Positions 8,059 through 17,325 of a DNA stretch of 43,501 nt are shown piece by piece. A program made the translations under genes and the position numbers. The DNA is from JAAYAY01 sp964429355 (GTDB taxonomy: Bacteria; Planctomycetota; Planctomycetia; Pirellulales; Thermoguttaceae). The first letter of the stretch is position 1. Every line of letters begins with the position of its first letter. Below the pieces are notes generated by a model. That model saw only the letters and a program-made list of their open reading frames with translations. It did no database searches and was not told the origin of the DNA. The stretch spans positions 1 to 43,501 of the forward strand of contig CAYSCH010000025.1 of assembly GCA_964429355.1 (NCBI GenBank), written 5' to 3'.

Positions 8059-8739
8059 TCACTTCACCTTATAGATCACCATCATCCCGTCCCGTTTCTC
8101 ATCGTCGGATCGGATCGTGGTCGAGATGTAATTCGGCGAATTGTTCACCGCCTCGAAGAACTCGTCCATAGACCTCGCGGAGCGGATCACATTGTCGGCC
8201 ACGATCACGGCGCCGGCCGCGAGCTTCGGCTCCAGGGCCTGGAAGTACTTGACGTAGTCGCTCTTGACGGCATCGAGATAGACGAAATCGAACTGGCCCT
8301 CCAGTTCTGGGAGGACCTTGAGGGCATCACCTTCCACCACCGTGACGACCTTGTCGAGGCCGACCTTCGCCAGATTTTCTCGGGCCGTCTTGACCATCCT
8401 GGCATCGATGTCCACGCTGGTCAGTGTCCCGCCGGTCCGTTCGAAGCCCAGTCCCATAAGGATCGCCCCATAGCCGGTAGCGGTGCCGACTTCAATACCC
8501 CGCTTCGCCTTGGAGCTCTCGACGAGGATCCGCAACATGGCGGCATCGCCCGGTGCGGAGTTCAGCCCGATCCGGTCAAAATCATCGATGAACGCTTTTC
8601 TCGCGGCGTTCTGGTCGTTCGTCACATGGGGATTTCCCGCGCCCGGCTCCTGCGCGGCCAGACGGACGGTGGATGAAGCGACCATGGCAAGGCAGAAGGT
8701 GACAATGAGGGCAGAGGCCGAAAACAGGGACTGGGGCAT
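8059..8739 (-). CDS. O-methyltransferase-like protein with N-terminal signal peptide
   Basis: A 226-aa class I SAM-dependent methyltransferase of the catechol/caffeoyl-CoA O-methyltransferase type. The SAM site IEVGTATGYGAILM sits at residues 82-95, followed by LTSVDIDARMVKTAREN, VVEGDALKVLPEL and the metal-linked FDFVYLDAVKSDYVKY. The protein begins with a hydrophobic leader, ALIVTFCLAMVASSTVRLAAQ (residues 10-30), that looks like a signal peptide. That is odd because SAM is not expected outside the cytoplasm; it might be a membrane anchor facing inward. ATG 8739 is supported by AAGGA just upstream. The substrate cannot be told. Confidence 0.88.
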   Translation of the reverse strand: MPQSLFSASALIVTFCLAMVASSTVRLAAQEPGAGNPHVTNDQNAARKAFIDDFDRIGLNSAPGDAAMLRILVESSKAKRGIEVGTATGYGAILMGLGFERTGGTLTSVDIDARMVKTARENLAKVGLDKVVTVVEGDALKVLPELEGQFDFVYLDAVKSDYVKYFQALEPKLAAGAVIVADNVIRSARSMDEFFEAVNNSPNYISTTIRSDDEKRDGMMVIYKVK

Positions 8740-8877
8740 GTGGAATTCCTTGGTGGGGGGCGGTTGGATCGGTGGGAATGCGGCCGGAACCGCACTGGCA
8801 CGGCAAAGAAAACACGGTAGCCCACGGAGAGAGTGCCTGTCAATCCGTTCCCTCCTCATGGCACGGCAACCCGTCGA

Positions 8878-9657
8878 TCACCGCCAGCTCATTCTTCCCC
8901 GGATTCGCTCCATCGCCTCCGCCGCTCCCAGTTCGATCCGGTAATCGAAATAGTCGGAGATGCCCGTTCGACTCGGGTTGATCTCGACAATCGGCCGCCC
9001 GGCTCGCTGGGCCCGACTCAAGGGCTCGCGGATGTAGGGAAAGGTGGCGGTGGTGCCAACCGCCACCACGACGTCGAAGTCGACAAACGCCAGGTGGCCG
9101 AGTGCCTGGACGACGCTGACCGGGAGCGCCTCCTCGAAAAGAACCACGTTCGGGCGGATTACCCCCTGGCATCTCTGACAAAGGGGGGGCAGATCCGGTT
9201 TCGACGCAAAATTGGCCAGCAATTCGGCGGCGGTGTAGCGTTTGCCGCAGTCCGTACAGAAGAGTTCGAACATGTCGCCGTGCACTTCGACCAGGTTTGT
9301 AGAACCCGCTGCCCGATGCAGCCCGTCGACATTCTGAGTGAGGACCCAGACTTCGGGTCTATTCGATTCGAGTTCTGCCATGATCCGATGAGCCGCGTTC
9401 GGGGTCGCTCCGCTGCATGCCTGGCCGATCTGCCAGAGGTATTTCCAGGTCAGGTCGGGGTGGACAGCCATCATGGGCCCACTCAGGGCCTCCTCGATGG
9501 TGACGCCGTCCTCGGTCTCGCCGCGATTGTAGAGCCCTCCCACGCCGCGATAGGTCGGCAATCCCGAATCGGCCGACACTCCGGCCCCCGTGATGAACAA
9601 CAGCCGGTCGGATGCGGCAAATAATTCGGCAACTTGTTGGATGGCGTCATCAAACAT
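8878..9657 (-). CDS. NAD-dependent protein deacylase, Sir2 family
   Basis: A 259-aa sirtuin that would remove acyl groups from lysines using NAD+. Motifs in order: ITGAGVSADSGLPTYRG (residues 22-38) for NAD binding, LTQNVDGLHRAAGS (106-119), catalytic His126 in EVHGDMFE, and a complete zinc site of four cysteines at 134, 137, 160 and 163. Then follow RPNVVLFEE and the C-terminal VVVAVGTTATFPY and VEINPSRTGISDYFDY. ATG 9657 was taken as start because it begins the family-conserved region; the frame extends to 9765 without family character. It lies 138 bases upstream of the O-methyltransferase on the same strand. Nothing here identifies its target protein. Confidence 0.93.
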   Translation of the reverse strand: MFDDAIQQVAELFAASDRLLFITGAGVSADSGLPTYRGVGGLYNRGETEDGVTIEEALSGPMMAVHPDLTWKYLWQIGQACSGATPNAAHRIMAELESNRPEVWVLTQNVDGLHRAAGSTNLVEVHGDMFELFCTDCGKRYTAAELLANFASKPDLPPLCQRCQGVIRPNVVLFEEALPVSVVQALGHLAFVDFDVVVAVGTTATFPYIREPLSRAQRAGRPIVEINPSRTGISDYFDYRIELGAAEAMERIRGRMSWR

Positions 9658-9968
9658 CGGATGGAGCCCGGGAGTATGTGGGCCAAAGCAGAAACACGGC
9701 AGAAACACGGCAGAAGCGACGGCCGAGGCGGCAAGGCGGCCCTGAAAGCGGCACGGCAATCCCAATCAGTTCTAATCTGGATGTCAAGGAGCTTTCAATG
9801 GTCCGGTGCGTCCGGTGCGCATATCCTGGCTTAATGACGTCTCCTTTTCAACCCTCCTGCCCACGAGGCTCGGCCCACCTTCCGTCTCTTGATGGACGAC
9901 GCTGAGCGAAGATGAGTGTTCCTGCTCCGCAGTTCCGTCGGTGGCTGGCAAAGGGCCAAACCTGCCAA
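9658..9968. other. Intergenic stretch without a gene
   Basis: About 310 bases between the FAD oxidoreductase stop and the sirtuin start, presumably with the sirtuin promoter. A short direct repeat, CAGAAACACGG twice in tandem near 9690-9715, is the only pattern seen. No gene or terminator is supported. Confidence 0.4.
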
Positions 9969-11663
9969 TTACCAATGAAGCTCGAACCCCTGCTGTCGGA
10001 GTGACTCCTGGAAGTCGCCCAGCACTGCCTTGTTCTCTCGAACGGCATGCGGCTCGGTCTTGTGCTGCCGGCAGAACGCGACCAAGGCTCCGGAGGCCTC
10101 GCCAATATTCCATTCGACCGGGTGCAGGCGGTAGCAGCCATTGGTGATGTGGGTCGTTCCCAGATTCTTGCAGCCGGGCAGAAGGTTGCGAACTCGGCGC
10201 GGCAGGAGGGCACCGAGGGGAATCTGGAACGGCAGGGAGGCAAAATCGATGTAGTTATCGCCACCACTGCTCGGGTGGAGGTCGATGTGGTAGTAGCCGA
10301 TGCCGACCGAGTCGAAAAACTCGGCCGCGTGGATCTCGTTGGCCGTCTTGCCGGTCACGAGGGCCCGGTTCTCCCGGCCGCAATGCTCCTCGAGGACCGT
10401 GAACAGGGCCTGGATTCTCCGCGACTCGCGAACGTAAGGGAACTTGGCCAGTCCGTCGTCGGTGCCTACCAGGTCTCGCCGCAACCGCAGCCCCGGCCAG
10501 CCGGTCCCACCGTCGGGACGGGGGGCCTCCGTCTGCAGCCAGTAAAGCAGCGACAGGCTCAGTTGCCTGGCCCGATCGATGTGGTGCCGGCGCTGGTCCG
10601 GCTCCACGCCCACCAGGTTCCCCAGGAAGTAGTCATTCTGGGGCCAGTTGATGAGACTGATGTCGGATGGATAGCTGCCGGGCGTGAAGTTGCCGCGGTC
10701 GGCGATCCGGCGATAACGCCAGAGGTTCAAGGTTCCCGGCTTCGATTCACCCAGTGGCGAGAAACCGAGCTCCTTGGGCTTCAGAGACGATGGATGGCTA
10801 TAAGTCCAATCGAGCAGCCGACCAGGCCACGGCGGCTCCATCTGTGGAACGAAGTCGCGCCAATAATCGTACTCCTTGGGACGGTCGATCACGTGGCTCT
10901 CCCCCTCCAGGTGATCCACGGCAAAACACATGGTAAACGCCTGCTGGTTGGCCGGATTGGCCTTCTCCCGGGCGTGCAGCTCGCGAGTTTCGAGACTCGA
11001 TTCACTTCCGGTAACCATTTCCGTCCCCGTCATCGGCAGGAGGTCGCCCAGTTCCGTGGCATCGATGAACCAGGGCGCTTCCAGCTCCAGTTCGCCCCCC
11101 GAGCGAAGGTTGCGCACACGAACCTGGCGCACCTTGTCGCCGTCGGTCTCGGCCGACAGGGGCTGGTGCTCCAGGAGGACGGTCAGCTTCCCCTCGCTTC
11201 GCCCTGCGGCCAGCATTTCCTCCAGCACGGCCAATGCGGCCTTGGGTTCGTGGCAGAGCCGCGACACGGAACCATTGCCAGGATTGAACTGGGCCACTCC
11301 TCTTGCCGCCTCCGTGAGCGGGTACCTGCGGCGGTAGAGGTCGCGGATCCCGTCTCGCAAGGCCCGATAGGACCGGGTGCAACCGTGCGATTCGATCCAG
11401 CCATGTTCATCGGGCGGGACGGCTTGCTGGGTAAGCTGGCCACCGAGCCAATCGGTCTCCTCGGTCAAGACGACCGAGAGCCCTGCACGGATACCCGCTA
11501 GTGCTGCCGCGCAGCCCCCCAGTCCACCGCCGACGATCACCAGATCGGCGCGGGCGCCGTTTCCTGTCAGATCTGGTTCTGAGGCAGAGAGCGACAGCGG
11601 CGTCAACATGGATGCCGAGGCGGCCGAGGCGGCTTTCAGGAAGGTTCTGCGTCGCATGGTCAT
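9969..11663 (-). CDS. Tat-exported FAD-dependent oxidoreductase
   Basis: A 564-aa flavoprotein of the FAD-dependent oxidoreductase type common in planctomycetes. The start carries a twin-arginine signal, MRRRTFLKAASAASASM (residues 3-19), followed by a dinucleotide-binding loop ADLVIVGGGLGGCAAALAGI (39-58) and TDWLGGQLTQQ. The C-terminal part contains NLLPGCKNLGTTHITNG and LHPVEWNIGEASGALVAFC, the family's closing FAD-contact region. The natural substrate is unknown. It would be exported folded with FAD bound. Its gene follows the GH-D-like glycosidase by 80 bases on the same strand, so the two may be expressed together. Starts at 11663 and 11657 differ by only two residues. Confidence 0.9.
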   Translation of the reverse strand: MTMRRRTFLKAASAASASMLTPLSLSASEPDLTGNGARADLVIVGGGLGGCAAALAGIRAGLSVVLTEETDWLGGQLTQQAVPPDEHGWIESHGCTRSYRALRDGIRDLYRRRYPLTEAARGVAQFNPGNGSVSRLCHEPKAALAVLEEMLAAGRSEGKLTVLLEHQPLSAETDGDKVRQVRVRNLRSGGELELEAPWFIDATELGDLLPMTGTEMVTGSESSLETRELHAREKANPANQQAFTMCFAVDHLEGESHVIDRPKEYDYWRDFVPQMEPPWPGRLLDWTYSHPSSLKPKELGFSPLGESKPGTLNLWRYRRIADRGNFTPGSYPSDISLINWPQNDYFLGNLVGVEPDQRRHHIDRARQLSLSLLYWLQTEAPRPDGGTGWPGLRLRRDLVGTDDGLAKFPYVRESRRIQALFTVLEEHCGRENRALVTGKTANEIHAAEFFDSVGIGYYHIDLHPSSGGDNYIDFASLPFQIPLGALLPRRVRNLLPGCKNLGTTHITNGCYRLHPVEWNIGEASGALVAFCRQHKTEPHAVRENKAVLGDFQESLRQQGFELHW

Positions 11664-11743
11664 ACACGTTCAGTCAGAAGATTTGCCCGGGAATTGCCAA
11701 GGTCATGCTCTGCCGTCCACTGTCCGAGGACGGATGGCCGGCT

Positions 11744-13888
11744 CTACGGGGTTGGTGCTGCATCCCACACCAGCACCTCCAGTGGCTGCAAGTTGAACGT
11801 GTGTGGCTGGCCAGACACCGCACGGATCTCCGGCTTGGCCGCGTCTTCCGTCCAGGGGCTCTTGAGCACATACTCCTGGGCCGCCCCGACCGGCAGTTCG
11901 AAGGCGTCGCCCAGATCCAATCTGATCTGGCTCGGTTGATCGGCCGGATTGCGGAGCGCGAGAACTCCCTTTCGCTTCGACCACGATGCCCAACCGTAAA
12001 CTTCGCCTTTCTGCGGATCGCCGCCAACCCAGTGCGTGTCGGCCAGAATGTCGGCATGGTTGCGGGACCACTTGGCAGACTCCGCCAGCACATCCCAAGT
12101 TCTCTCGCTCATCAGGCTCGGGTCGATATGCAACTCCTGGAGATTCGCGCCGGTGGCAAAGTAGGAACGAATTTCGGCCAGGACATCTGCCTCTTGGCAG
12201 CTCACCGGCGTGGCTTTCGGATTGTACGGGTCCTTGAAGGAAAACTCGTGGACCATGATTCCGTGCAGCATCAGCGAGCTGATCGGATAGAGCGGGCCCC
12301 GCCCGATCGTCGCGTGGTACGTGGCGTTGTCGCGGTAGGTCAGCCACTGCTGCCGGTCCGAGCCTTTCCCCAGGAAACCGGCGTCGCTCTCTTGCCGCCA
12401 GATGGCATCCGCCCACAGGAGCCAGAAGGGCGACGGCCAGGTTCCGGTCGTTGGGTTGAGAAAGACGTCGCGTTTGGCACCGCGAATTTCGTCCATGAGC
12501 CGCAACAGGGACTCGACCTCGCTCGAGTATGCACCGGCACCGTCTTGGCTGTTGCCGGAGCCGAAGCCATCGAATTTGAAGTAGTTCACCCCGTAGTTGT
12601 GAACCATGCCCAGGCACGCTTGGCGGACACGCGCATAATAGTGGGGTCCGGCCAGCGACAACCCCATCTTGTACGTCTCGAAGCCCTGCTTCTGGCCGGC
12701 CTGGACGCGGTCATTGCGGCCTGAGTAACCGCCCCAGGGCGATAGCCAGACGCCGACCGACGAATGATACTTCTCTGCCGCAGCCTGCTGTGCGGCAAAC
12801 CCGTGCGGATATCCCTCGTGGAACTGCCAGACCGCATCCGTGTTGTCCCAGCCGTGATCATGAACAAACGAGTCCAGTATGACCCCGCGTTTCTCCACCA
12901 GTTCGCGACCGAACGTGTCGATCAGGCCGACCCACAAGCCATCCATTTCAGCCACGAACTGTCTCCATTCTTCGTTCGTGCCGTGGCCGCGCACACCCCA
13001 GTAACGGCAGCCGATCGGATAACCGCAGTTGTGGTGCAGAAATGGATGATAGGGTTGAATCCGCTCGCGTTCCAGGTAATGCAGAAAGCCACGCCGCAAC
13101 TGTCCTTCGGGCACGACCCCAATCACGCAGCCCATTTCGACCGGCTCCTCGGGCTGAGCCGTCAGGTTGTACGGATAGCGGCAGCGCACCACTTGACCGC
13201 CCACTGCAGCGTCCGCCGACTCAACCATATTCCTCGACATCGGGTGTTCGCAGCCGCAGAAGAAGTGGCCGGCCACAACCGGCGACCCATCCACGCTGCC
13301 GGCAACTTCCGCCTTCGGCACGGGCAGTTCCAGCACTTCCAGGTTGCCCAGTTCCTGCGGTTCCCGCTTCCCGCGGATCCGCACGAGCTGCCGCACGTAA
13401 TTGGCGCCGTCTCTCAGCACAGCCCGCCACTGCACCTGCAGTGACTCGTCTGGCGAAACGAGATCGACGATGATCTCGCGTCCAGGAATTCCGTCCGCCA
13501 GACGCTGCGACCCAGTCGCGGCCTTCACCTCCGTGAGAACCGGCGCTCTTGCCAGCTTGAACTGCGATGCCCTTGTCACCTGCCACTCTGCCAGAGGCGA
13601 CCGGGCCACGGAGAAACGAAAGCACTCCGCCTCTCCGAACGAGACGGTCGTTCCCGAGAGCTTGTCAACGATCGACACTGGCCTGAATCGGTTGCCGGTT
13701 GCCGTCCACCGGTATGCCAGAACGTTGTTCTCCAGCACAAAGCCCGTTTCGTCCACGCTGCCTTGGGCTTTTCCCGGCTCGGGCCCGGGGAAGTCCACCC
13801 CGCAGGCCCACCCTGCGTGCAGAATCAGCGTCAGAGCCAGAGTGAACACCCCAAACCAGCGCCGCGAGTTGTTTCGCAGTCGTCGCAT
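11744..13888 (-). CDS. Secreted alpha-galactosidase-like (clan GH-D-like) glycoside hydrolase
   Basis: A 714-aa secreted protein. Residues 1-30 form a Sec signal (RRLRNN, then WFGVFTLALTLILHAGWA). An N-terminal beta-rich region (about 35-290) precedes a TIM-barrel-like part with GVILDSFVHDHGWDNTDAVW, VGVWLSPWGGYSG and YGVNYFKFDGFGSGN. The Asp in YFKFDG, near residue 440, sits where the catalytic nucleophile of GH27/GH36-type enzymes lies. A short beta domain closes the protein. It likely cleaves alpha-linked sugars outside the cytoplasm; related proteins are often named enterotoxin without functional basis. ATG 13888 has GGGGGAG upstream and starts the signal peptide; the frame extends to 13957. 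It lies 68 bases after the C69 peptidase gene. Confidence 0.8.
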   Translation of the reverse strand: MRRLRNNSRRWFGVFTLALTLILHAGWACGVDFPGPEPGKAQGSVDETGFVLENNVLAYRWTATGNRFRPVSIVDKLSGTTVSFGEAECFRFSVARSPLAEWQVTRASQFKLARAPVLTEVKAATGSQRLADGIPGREIIVDLVSPDESLQVQWRAVLRDGANYVRQLVRIRGKREPQELGNLEVLELPVPKAEVAGSVDGSPVVAGHFFCGCEHPMSRNMVESADAAVGGQVVRCRYPYNLTAQPEEPVEMGCVIGVVPEGQLRRGFLHYLERERIQPYHPFLHHNCGYPIGCRYWGVRGHGTNEEWRQFVAEMDGLWVGLIDTFGRELVEKRGVILDSFVHDHGWDNTDAVWQFHEGYPHGFAAQQAAAEKYHSSVGVWLSPWGGYSGRNDRVQAGQKQGFETYKMGLSLAGPHYYARVRQACLGMVHNYGVNYFKFDGFGSGNSQDGAGAYSSEVESLLRLMDEIRGAKRDVFLNPTTGTWPSPFWLLWADAIWRQESDAGFLGKGSDRQQWLTYRDNATYHATIGRGPLYPISSLMLHGIMVHEFSFKDPYNPKATPVSCQEADVLAEIRSYFATGANLQELHIDPSLMSERTWDVLAESAKWSRNHADILADTHWVGGDPQKGEVYGWASWSKRKGVLALRNPADQPSQIRLDLGDAFELPVGAAQEYVLKSPWTEDAAKPEIRAVSGQPHTFNLQPLEVLVWDAAPTP

Positions 13889-13956
13889 TGCGTGCTCCCC
13901 CTTACAGGTCCCGTGCAAGCAGGTCCCACGCCGTCGCATGGGGCTCAAGGCCCTCA

Positions 13957-15783
13957 TTATAGCTCCGATCCTCGATCCGTCACGGGTAGCTGCGGCACGA
14001 TGATTTCCGGCAGCCTCTCCGGTGCCAGCTCCGGGCCGCCAATCAGGTATCGGAACAGCAGGTAGTCCACGAGATCATCATAGGCATCTTCTACCTCGCC
14101 CAGACAATCGCCTGCACGGTCCGTCAGGAAGGCCTCCGCGGCCTCCGCTCCCTCGTGCTGGAAGATCTCCGTTGCCGCTTCATCGATCTTGCCCTGCAGC
14201 CTGAGGAACTTCGCTTCTGCCGGCTGCACCACCCGCCGGACGTCCTGGATCGCATCCTGATATCTCACATGATTGACCAGGTTGTGGACCAGGCGGAAGT
14301 TCCACTGGGGCTGTTTGCGGTCAATCCGCGTGAAGTTGGCCGGCTGATTCCAGGTTTCCGGCAGCCCGGTCACACCGCCGTAGATGGGAACGAAACAGCT
14401 CGTGCTCGCCGGTCCATAGGCGAACCACAGACAGGCCCCAACCGGTTCTGGAAGCTGCTCCCGCAACTGGGCGACGAATACGTATCCGCTTGTGGGTGTG
14501 CCGATCGCGCGCTCCGGATGCACGTCCAGCAGGTCGAACAGTTCGCCCGGTCCCCACGGCCGAGCGAGCGGACTCTTCCTGCCGTTGACTTGGAAGGTCG
14601 GTTCTTCCGTCACATCGAACCCGGTCCCCTCGTAGCCGTCTCGCATCACGCCCATGAGCGTCTCCACGTTCATCGGCTTGTCAGGCTTGACGGAGAACGG
14701 ATATCGGTCGACGTTGGAGTCGCCCGTCACTTTCAATCCCAGAGATGGGGCTGCCAGGCTCAGGGCCCTCCATTCACGAAGCGAATTGGCGGCAGTCCCC
14801 GGTCCGCCATACACCTCGTGCCAGACAAACGGCCGGTCGGGCGTCCAGAATCCCAGTTCCTGGGCCAGAGTGTGGATGTTGGCCGAGGCGATGAACGTGT
14901 CGCGGTCGTCCAGGTCCACCTTGCCGATGCGGCTGCGGTTGGCGCTGCATCCGACCTCGCCCTCGGGGATCCGCTGGGCACACCACACGCCGCCCGGCTT
15001 GCCGCTTTCGGGCGTCCAGTCGTTTCCGGGGCCAAAGATCTCCATCAGCCAGATCTCGTTCTTGTCGGCAATGGGCAGGGCCACGCCGGCGCTCGGGGCA
15101 CGGTAATAGAGGAACCCATAGCGGTCGACCATGCTGCCGATCACGGAGATTGCCTCACGGGCGGTCCGGGCTCTTCGCAGCCCGTTGGCGATCAGCGACG
15201 TTGTCCAGTGATTGCTGTTTGGTCCCACGGTTCCCCGGTTGGAGGCCAGGGCTTCCCGCATCGGCAGAAACTCGATGGCAATGGTGACGCCATGCTGGTT
15301 CAGTCCGCCCGTGGTCATGCTCTCCACGTTGCCGCCCATGATCAGGGTGCGGTAGGCCTCTTTGATCGTCAACTGGCCGACCACGTCGTAGCCCTTCTGC
15401 AGGTTGGCCTGATACTCCTGGTAGTTCTTCGGCCTGGGAACATTCCAGTACATGGGCAGCTTTGTCTCCGGCGGATAGGTTTCCGCGGGCATCACGTAGA
15501 TCACCCCCATTACGTCGCCATCGCAGGAACTGGCCATGAGCACGGAGCCATCCGCGGTGGCCTGCCTGCCAACCATCACGGTGGTGCAGGCGCTCGTCGG
15601 CTCTGCCGGACTCAAGGCTGCGGCGAGCGCTGCCAGGCAGGCAATTGCTGCAGGAGCGATGGACATCCAGCGCCGCAACCTCGTGCCCCTTTCTGCGGGA
15701 CAGCCCGAGGCGGCGCAGAGCGGGCGATGCGGCGATGCAGCGGCCGCGCTCCGCCGGGATGGATACCTGAGGCCATAGCTCAT
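13957..15783 (-). CDS. Secreted peptidase C69-family (dipeptidase-like) protein
   Basis: A 608-aa N-terminal-nucleophile hydrolase of the C69 family (dipeptidase A/secernin group). A hydrophobic signal at residues 40-62 ends in SAC, and Cys66 of SACTTVMVGRQATADGS is the expected nucleophile, exposed by processing. Family motifs follow: MTTGGLNQHGVTIAIE, IADKNEIWLMEIFG, ANIHTL and AQLREQLPEPVGACLWFAYG. It would hydrolyse short peptides in the periplasm. The outer start 15783 has GAGGTG close upstream; an internal ATG at 15666 begins exactly at the signal peptide, and the Arg-rich 39 residues before it are unusual, so the shorter form (569 aa) is a real alternative. It begins 8 bases after the stop of the Gfo/Idh/MocA gene, so the two are one transcript. 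Confidence 0.88.
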   Translation of the reverse strand: MSYGLRYPSRRSAAAASPHRPLCAASGCPAERGTRLRRWMSIAPAAIACLAALAAALSPAEPTSACTTVMVGRQATADGSVLMASSCDGDVMGVIYVMPAETYPPETKLPMYWNVPRPKNYQEYQANLQKGYDVVGQLTIKEAYRTLIMGGNVESMTTGGLNQHGVTIAIEFLPMREALASNRGTVGPNSNHWTTSLIANGLRRARTAREAISVIGSMVDRYGFLYYRAPSAGVALPIADKNEIWLMEIFGPGNDWTPESGKPGGVWCAQRIPEGEVGCSANRSRIGKVDLDDRDTFIASANIHTLAQELGFWTPDRPFVWHEVYGGPGTAANSLREWRALSLAAPSLGLKVTGDSNVDRYPFSVKPDKPMNVETLMGVMRDGYEGTGFDVTEEPTFQVNGRKSPLARPWGPGELFDLLDVHPERAIGTPTSGYVFVAQLREQLPEPVGACLWFAYGPASTSCFVPIYGGVTGLPETWNQPANFTRIDRKQPQWNFRLVHNLVNHVRYQDAIQDVRRVVQPAEAKFLRLQGKIDEAATEIFQHEGAEAAEAFLTDRAGDCLGEVEDAYDDLVDYLLFRYLIGGPELAPERLPEIIVPQLPVTDRGSEL

Positions 15784-15791
15784 AGGTCACC

Positions 15792-17183
15792 TCATATTTC
15801 CCATCCCTGGCGAAAATACCCGTGGACGAGCGGTTCGGCCTCGGGCACATTGGTTGCCGTCATGTTGGGACCGTCCCAGTAGATGGTCTTTCCGGACCTC
15901 AAGGCGACCGCTCCCAACAGGACGATCTCCGTCAGTCGGGCACCGTAATCGAAATTGCAGCTCGCCGGCGGGCCCCCTTTGCAGGCATCGATCCAGTCCC
16001 GGTGGTGCCCTGCTGAACGCGGGATCGAGGGCTCCGGCTCCTGGTACTCCCGTCTCCTCTTCTCCGGAATGATGTGCGGCGAGCCGCTCCACAGCCCCGA
16101 CAGGATGGCCCCTTCGTCGCCCACAATCAGCGACCCGCCCTGTTCGGGGAGGTCCCGAGTGGGCTCCAGGCATTCCGGCCGCGGGGGCTTCAGGCCGCCG
16201 TCGTACCAGGACAGATCCACCGGCGGCTGCTCACCCCTTGCCGGAAACTGGTAATGATACACGGCAGCCGTCGGAGTGACTTCGGGGCTCAGTGCGGTCG
16301 AACTTGCCTCGATCATGGTCGGATGTTCCAGATCGAGTGCCCAGACGGCCGTGTCGAGCGTATGGCAGCCGAAGTTTCCCAGGGTCCCGCTCCCAAAGTC
16401 CCACCAGAAGTGGAACATGAGCGGAGCGTAGCACGGATGAAAGGGCCGCTCCTTCGCCGGGCCCAGCCAAAGGTCCCAGTCAAGGCCTGCCGGCACGGGC
16501 GGAGTCTCGTTAGGACGTTCCAACAGGTTGGCACGATTCGGCCCGCCTCGCCAGGCGTGTACCTCGCGCACTTTGCCAATCGCACCGGCGTGGATCCACT
16601 CGACCGCTCGGCGAATATCGTCGGACGAATGCCCGTGATTGCCCAACTGGGTAGCCACCTTGGCCTCGCGGGCGGCTTGGGCGACGCGACGGGCTTCGTA
16701 CACGGAATGCGAAAGCGGCTTCTCGCAATAGACGCCCTTGCCCGCCCGAATGGCGGCAATGGAAATCACGGCATGCGTGTGATTCGGGGTGGCGATCAGT
16801 ACGGCGTCGATATCGCGTCCGGCTTTTTCGAGCATCGCCCGATAGTCAACGTGGACCGTTGGGCGATGCCAGTTCTCCGTACCGGACTTCTGGTGGTGCT
16901 CTTCTATGTCTTTCATGGCCGGCCCGCGGCCACCCTTGTGTCGATAGTAGAGTTGGCTGTTGTCCCAGAACTCGGCCACGTCGCAGATCGCCGTGATGTT
17001 CACGTCCGCATGCTTCAGCAGGCTCTGAATATTGACAATCCCTTGCCCTCCGGTGCCGATCACGGCCACGTTCAGCTTGTCACTCGGCGGCGTCTGGCCG
17101 GCACCGCCCAGGACATGCCGCGGGAAGAACCCCGCCCCAGCCAAGGCTGCCGAGCCCGCGAGGAAAGACCTGCGATGGATCAT
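15792..17183 (-). CDS. Tat-exported Gfo/Idh/MocA-type oxidoreductase
   Basis: A 463-aa nicotinamide-dependent dehydrogenase-like protein. The twin-arginine leader HRRSFLAGSAALAGAGFF (residues 3-20) precedes a Rossmann domain, LNVAVIGTGGQGIVNIQSL (near 40-58), the IATPNHTHAV motif and the catalytic EKP in GVYCEKPLSHSVYEARRVA. The C-terminal half carries LDWDLWLGPAKERPFHP and WWDFGSGTLGNFGCHTLDT, a pattern frequent in planctomycete members. It probably oxidises a sugar or cyclitol. ATG 17181-17183 starts the Tat signal and has GGGAG upstream; the frame extends 324 bases further without family resemblance. It is followed 8 bases later by the C69 peptidase. Confidence 0.92.
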   Translation of the reverse strand: MIHRRSFLAGSAALAGAGFFPRHVLGGAGQTPPSDKLNVAVIGTGGQGIVNIQSLLKHADVNITAICDVAEFWDNSQLYYRHKGGRGPAMKDIEEHHQKSGTENWHRPTVHVDYRAMLEKAGRDIDAVLIATPNHTHAVISIAAIRAGKGVYCEKPLSHSVYEARRVAQAAREAKVATQLGNHGHSSDDIRRAVEWIHAGAIGKVREVHAWRGGPNRANLLERPNETPPVPAGLDWDLWLGPAKERPFHPCYAPLMFHFWWDFGSGTLGNFGCHTLDTAVWALDLEHPTMIEASSTALSPEVTPTAAVYHYQFPARGEQPPVDLSWYDGGLKPPRPECLEPTRDLPEQGGSLIVGDEGAILSGLWSGSPHIIPEKRRREYQEPEPSIPRSAGHHRDWIDACKGGPPASCNFDYGARLTEIVLLGAVALRSGKTIYWDGPNMTATNVPEAEPLVHGYFRQGWEI

Positions 17184-17325
17184 GGCGATCTCCCAGAAGA
17201 CTCTTCGCGATGATTGCGATCCGGCGACGTTTCCCCGGTTCCGCACGTTGAGTCTAAACCATCGGTCCGCCCCGTTCCAGCAGTCGGTCAGGCTGTGCCG
17301 TCTGGGACTGTCTTGCCCGCTTCCG

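Noticed and set aside
10047..11501. Long + strand open frame (484 codons)
   Set aside because: It is antisense to the FAD oxidoreductase, which has a clear leader and nucleotide-binding motif; the reverse frame is open only because of high GC and codon bias.
14155..15882. Long + strand open frame (575 codons)
   Set aside because: It lies opposite the C69 peptidase gene and lacks any protein-like motif.
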